Source: Candidatus Bathyarchaeota archaeon (lineage in GTDB: Archaea; Thermoproteota; Bathyarchaeia; Bathyarchaeales; Bathyarchaeaceae). Taken from it: a DNA stretch of 8,205 bases. Of the stretch, positions 6,255 to 8,205 are shown in pieces; position 1 is the first letter of the stretch, and each line of letters opens with the position of its first letter. The position numbers were made by a program, and so were the translations under genes. The notes beneath the pieces are model-generated. The model did no database searches. It was not told where the DNA came from and worked only from the letters and a program-made list of their open reading frames with translations. The stretch covers positions 2,949 to 11,153 of the forward strand of contig JAOZIC010000122.1 of NCBI GenBank assembly GCA_026014605.1. Reading direction: 5' to 3'.

Positions 6255-7208
6255 CTATATAGCGGGAACTACACTTTCAGCAAAAATTTTCAACCCTCGC
6301 AAACTGGGAAGGTCACCAAAAAACAGCATAAAATGGTTTACACCAACATCAACATATTTCTGAACATGTTTAACACACTCTTCGGGGGTGCCAACAAAGT
6401 TGGATTTCACAAAATCTTTACGACTAACACCTTCGGGCAACCACTTGGGAACCAGTTTATCTAACTCTTTTTTGTTCTCTGCAAGAAATATCTGACCCAT
6501 AGGCCAGCACGATTTTTCGATTTCCTCAAAACTTCTGCCCACGGCGTCACAATGTGTTTCCAAAACTTTGAGTTTGCGTTGGTACTCGTCAACCGAAGAA
6601 AGATACCCCCAATCAAACCTGTCTGCGTGTTTGGCGGTCACTTTTAGGGTATATTTTTCGCCTCCGCCGCCAACAATAATTGGAGGATACGGTTTTTGAG
6701 TTGGTTTGGGTTCACAAAAAGCATCTTTTAGTGTATAGTATTCGCCATTGTAGTCTGCGGTTTTTTGTGTCCACAGCAGTTTCATTATTTCGATGGCTTC
6801 GTTCAACCGTTCTACTCGCTTTTTTGGGGAAGGAAAATCGAAGCCGTAGGCTGTGTGTTCACTTTGTTGGACTCCTGCGCCGATTCCCAGTTCCAGCCTT
6901 CCACCTGATATCTGGTCTACGGTAACCGCCATTTTGGCAAGTAACGAAGGATGTCTAAACGAGTTACAGGTCACCATGGTGCCCAGCCGTATTTTTTTGG
7001 TAACCGTGGAAAGCGCTGCTAGGCTTGTCCAAGTTTCCAGAAGGGGCATTTGGTTTATCATCAGGTGGTCGTCTAGCCAAGCTGAGTGGTAGTTTAGCTG
7101 TTCGCTTTGTTTGACTGCTTCTTTAAGTAGATTGAACAGGGGAGTGTTTTTTTGTTTGTTTCGAAAGGCATAAAATGGAAGAAATACGCCGAACTTGTTG
7201 TTTGCCAA
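6255..7208 (-). CDS. LLM-class, probably F420-dependent, oxidoreductase
   Basis: A 317-residue TIM-barrel enzyme of the bacterial luciferase-like family, in archaea usually a hydride-transfer enzyme using reduced F420; the substrate is unknown and the location cytosolic. It starts with the first barrel strand FGVFLP (6-11), has WLDDH (44-48), then the family signature HPSLLAKMAVTVDQISGGR (86-104) followed by LELGIGAG (105-112) and YGFDFPSPKKRVERLNEA (121-138). The PKPTQKPYPPIIVGGGG loop (167-183) and the C-terminal VGTPEECV (272-279) complete the pattern. Length and motif order are typical. The start is TTG; an ATG 30-odd bases upstream is out of frame, and the TTG places strand one at the usual position. 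The ribosome binding site is weak (an AAGGGA-type sequence). The gene converges on the site-2 protease with four bases between stop codons. F420 rather than FMN use is inferred from family and lineage. Confidence 0.88.
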   Translation of the reverse strand: MANNKFGVFLPFYAFRNKQKNTPLFNLLKEAVKQSEQLNYHSAWLDDHLMINQMPLLETWTSLAALSTVTKKIRLGTMVTCNSFRHPSLLAKMAVTVDQISGGRLELGIGAGVQQSEHTAYGFDFPSPKKRVERLNEAIEIMKLLWTQKTADYNGEYYTLKDAFCEPKPTQKPYPPIIVGGGGEKYTLKVTAKHADRFDWGYLSSVDEYQRKLKVLETHCDAVGRSFEEIEKSCWPMGQIFLAENKKELDKLVPKWLPEGVSRKDFVKSNFVGTPEECVKHVQKYVDVGVNHFMLFFGDLPSLRGLKIFAESVVPAI

Positions 7209-7256
7209 ACTGACCCCGTTCCCTTTTGATTGATGTACATGGGTGGGTTCTAAAAA

Positions 7257-7285
7257 CTAATATAGTTAAGCATTTATTTTTTTAT
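7257..7285. promoter_or_regulatory. Divergent AT-rich promoter region (LLM / flavodoxin)
   Basis: CTAATATAG at 7257-7265 reads as CTATATTAG on the minus strand, a TATA-like box placing an LLM transcript start near 7236, about 28 bases before its TTG. On the plus strand the same box would start a transcript near 7288, keeping the flavodoxin ribosome binding site in the leader. A second T-rich box (7273-7285) would start too close to it. Both genes may therefore share this core. Confidence 0.35.
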
Positions 7286-7297
7286 CAACAGAATTCT

Positions 7298-7304
7298 GGA
7301 AGTG
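7298..7304 (+). promoter_or_regulatory. Ribosome binding site of the flavodoxin-fold gene
   Basis: GGAAGTG at 7298-7304 differs by one base from GGAGGTG and lies seven bases before the ATG at 7312, supporting that start. Confidence 0.55.
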
Positions 7305-7311
7305 CTAAATC

Positions 7312-7896
7312 ATGAAGTTGTGGCCAACAAAAAAGTGGAAACAAATACTATTAGTAGCAATAATCGCGTTTGTTGTAGTTGTTTCAGGCGTGTTGGGGTT
7401 TGTTTTCGTCAAAATAAGTAGCGACTACACCAGCGACCTACAAGTTTTAAACGCAGACGGTTCTGAAACTGCGTTGATTATTTACCATCCGGGTTTGTCT
7501 TCGTTCATGCAAGATGTTGCTTATGCTTTTGCTGATGGACTAGTAGAAAACGGTTGGCGAGTTGAAATAACCACAGCTAGCGACCAAGCGCCAACAGACC
7601 TTTCGGGATATTCAGTTCTGGTTTTGGGTTCACCAGTATATGCAGGCACCACAACTGATTCAATCAAACGCCATGTTGAAAGAATAAGTGACCTAGAAGG
7701 GATTGATACAGTGTTACTGGTCACGTCTGGAGACAGTGATGGAGGCGCTGAAGCAAAACTGCAGCAAAATGTTGAGGAACACAACGGCAACATAGAAACT
7801 ATTGTCTCGGTTTACGCAGTACCAAACGCAGGAGATGGCGACCCACTGGAAATTGCTGAGCAAGCTGGAAGAGACCTATTCGTTGCAAACAGATAA
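7312..7896 (+). CDS. Membrane-anchored flavodoxin-fold protein
   Basis: A 194-residue protein with a basic N terminus (KLWPTKKWK), one hydrophobic helix at about 11-33, a short linker, then a flavodoxin-like alpha/beta domain from about 52. Visible parts are strand one ALIIYHPG (54-61) leading to LSSFMQDVAYAFADGL (62-77) where the FMN phosphate loop would be, then strand three VLVLGSPVYAG (102-112), the segment that normally lies near the flavin ring, then TVLLVTSGD (133-141) and a short C terminus. The phosphate loop lacks the usual T/S-x-T-G-x-T pattern, so FMN binding is likely but not shown. By the positive-inside rule the helix would place the flavodoxin domain outside the cytoplasm, unless it is a reversed anchor. 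The stop overlaps the next gene by 14 bases, so the two are probably co-transcribed. The role, perhaps membrane-associated electron transfer, is inference. Confidence 0.8.
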   Translation: MKLWPTKKWKQILLVAIIAFVVVVSGVLGFVFVKISSDYTSDLQVLNADGSETALIIYHPGLSSFMQDVAYAFADGLVENGWRVEITTASDQAPTDLSGYSVLVLGSPVYAGTTTDSIKRHVERISDLEGIDTVLLVTSGDSDGGAEAKLQQNVEEHNGNIETIVSVYAVPNAGDGDPLEIAEQAGRDLFVANR

Positions 7897-8205
7897 AGTT
7901 CCGCTGATAATCACAGCTCTGCGGGTAGTTTCGTTACCTTTTCTTGTTTACTTTTTTATTCAAGAAATCAAAATCTTGTCTATTGCCCTGTTTCTTTTTG
8001 CTGTATCTACCGACTTTTTGGATGGTTACCTCGCAAAAAGGTTTGACACAACATCCAAGCTTGGTTCATACTTTGATGTCTCGGCTGATTTCGTCTTTGT
8101 AGTTGGCATGTTCTCTGCGTTCTTTGTTGCAGATATTTACCATGAGTGGGTTATTGTTCTCATCACTTTGGTTTTTGTTCAGTTCATTTTAAGCAACATC
8201 TACAC
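7883..8205 (+). CDS. CDP-alcohol phosphatidyltransferase, 3'-partial
   Basis: An integral membrane enzyme that swaps CMP on a CDP-activated lipid for an alcohol such as glycerol phosphate, inositol phosphate or serine, making phospholipid head groups. The family signature D-x2-DG-x2-A-(R)-x8-G-x3-D-x3-D is complete from the Asp codon at 8012: DFLDGYLAK, eight residues, G, SYF, D, VSA, D. The usual Arg after Ala is Lys. The N-terminal VPLIITALRVVSLPF segment, where relatives have PNxLTxLR, and the hydrophobic stretches on both sides fit the first membrane helices. TTG at 7883 is preferred, four codons before the VPLIITALR segment, with GGAAGAG about eight bases before it. An ATG at 7835 in the same frame would overlap the flavodoxin gene by 62 bases and is less likely. 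The right edge cuts the gene after about 107 residues of an expected 180-200. The acceptor alcohol cannot be decided; PgsA-like is one option. Confidence 0.87.
   Translation, partial: MQTDKVPLIITALRVVSLPFLVYFFIQEIKILSIALFLFAVSTDFLDGYLAKRFDTTSKLGSYFDVSADFVFVVGMFSAFFVADIYHEWVIVLITLVFVQFILSNIY

Noticed and set aside
6091..6363. 90-residue plus-strand frame spanning the protease and LLM 3' ends
   Set aside because: It overlaps two confident genes in another frame, has a cysteine-, arginine- and serine-rich product without motifs, and no ribosome binding site.
7521..7793. 90-residue minus-strand frame within the flavodoxin-fold gene
   Set aside because: Antisense to a gene with clear fold motifs; low-complexity serine-rich product.
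1..8205. A defence island, mobile element, CRISPR array or biosynthetic cluster
   Set aside because: No integrase, transposase, nuclease, toxin, repeat array or clustered biosynthetic genes are visible; the genes are ordinary metabolic and membrane genes in mixed orientation.

Overview
The window looks like a chromosomal segment of an archaeon with moderate AT content. The evidence is indirect but consistent. The dihydroxy-acid dehydratase is of the type seen in methanogens. There is a luciferase-fold oxidoreductase of the kind that uses coenzyme F420. There is a site-2 protease with the archaeal-type N-terminal soluble domain. Upstream regions carry TATA-like boxes and GGTGA/GGAAG-type ribosome binding sites, and TTG start codons recur. 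A mesophilic Bathyarchaeia-like or related lineage would fit, but the sequence alone does not fix the phylum. No rRNA, tRNA, CRISPR array, insertion sequence or phage gene was seen.

Layout, left to right. (1) 3-698 (+) is the body of a class I SAM-dependent methyltransferase whose 5' end lies outside the window. (2) 788-955 (+) is a 55-residue, TTG-started small helical protein of unknown role. (3) 1042-2700 (+) is a complete ilvD for branched-chain amino acid synthesis. It converges on (4) 2745-3905 (-), a two-domain SIS (sugar isomerase fold) protein, with a hairpin at the junction. (5) 4048-5049 (-) is a PLP-dependent cysteine synthase. A 139-base divergent promoter region with a perfect 17-base palindrome separates it from (6) 5189-6250 (+), a membrane site-2 metalloprotease. 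That gene ends 4 bases from the stop of (7) 6255-7208 (-), an F420-type LLM oxidoreductase. Another short divergent promoter region leads to (8) 7312-7896 (+), a membrane-anchored flavodoxin-fold protein. This overlaps by 14 bases (9) 7883-8205 (+), a CDP-alcohol phosphatidyltransferase cut by the right window edge.

The genes do not form one pathway. The window is mostly ordinary metabolic genes in alternating orientation: amino acid synthesis (ilvD, cysteine synthase), redox (LLM, flavodoxin), membrane biology (protease, phospholipid head-group synthase) and sugar phosphates (SIS protein). The only tight couple is flavodoxin-fold protein plus phosphatidyltransferase. No defence system or other clearly new multi-gene system was found. 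The best leads are the tandem isomerase-like SIS protein, the palindrome between the cysteine synthase and protease genes, the cysteine synthase's variant substrate loop and cysteine-containing tail, the predicted outward-facing flavodoxin domain, and the small TTG-started protein.

Several starts here differ from the longest reading frame. ilvD begins at the ATG at 1042, cysteine synthase at the ATG at 5049, and the site-2 protease at 5189. The methyltransferase does not begin at the ATG at 99, because its SAM-binding motif lies upstream of that codon.
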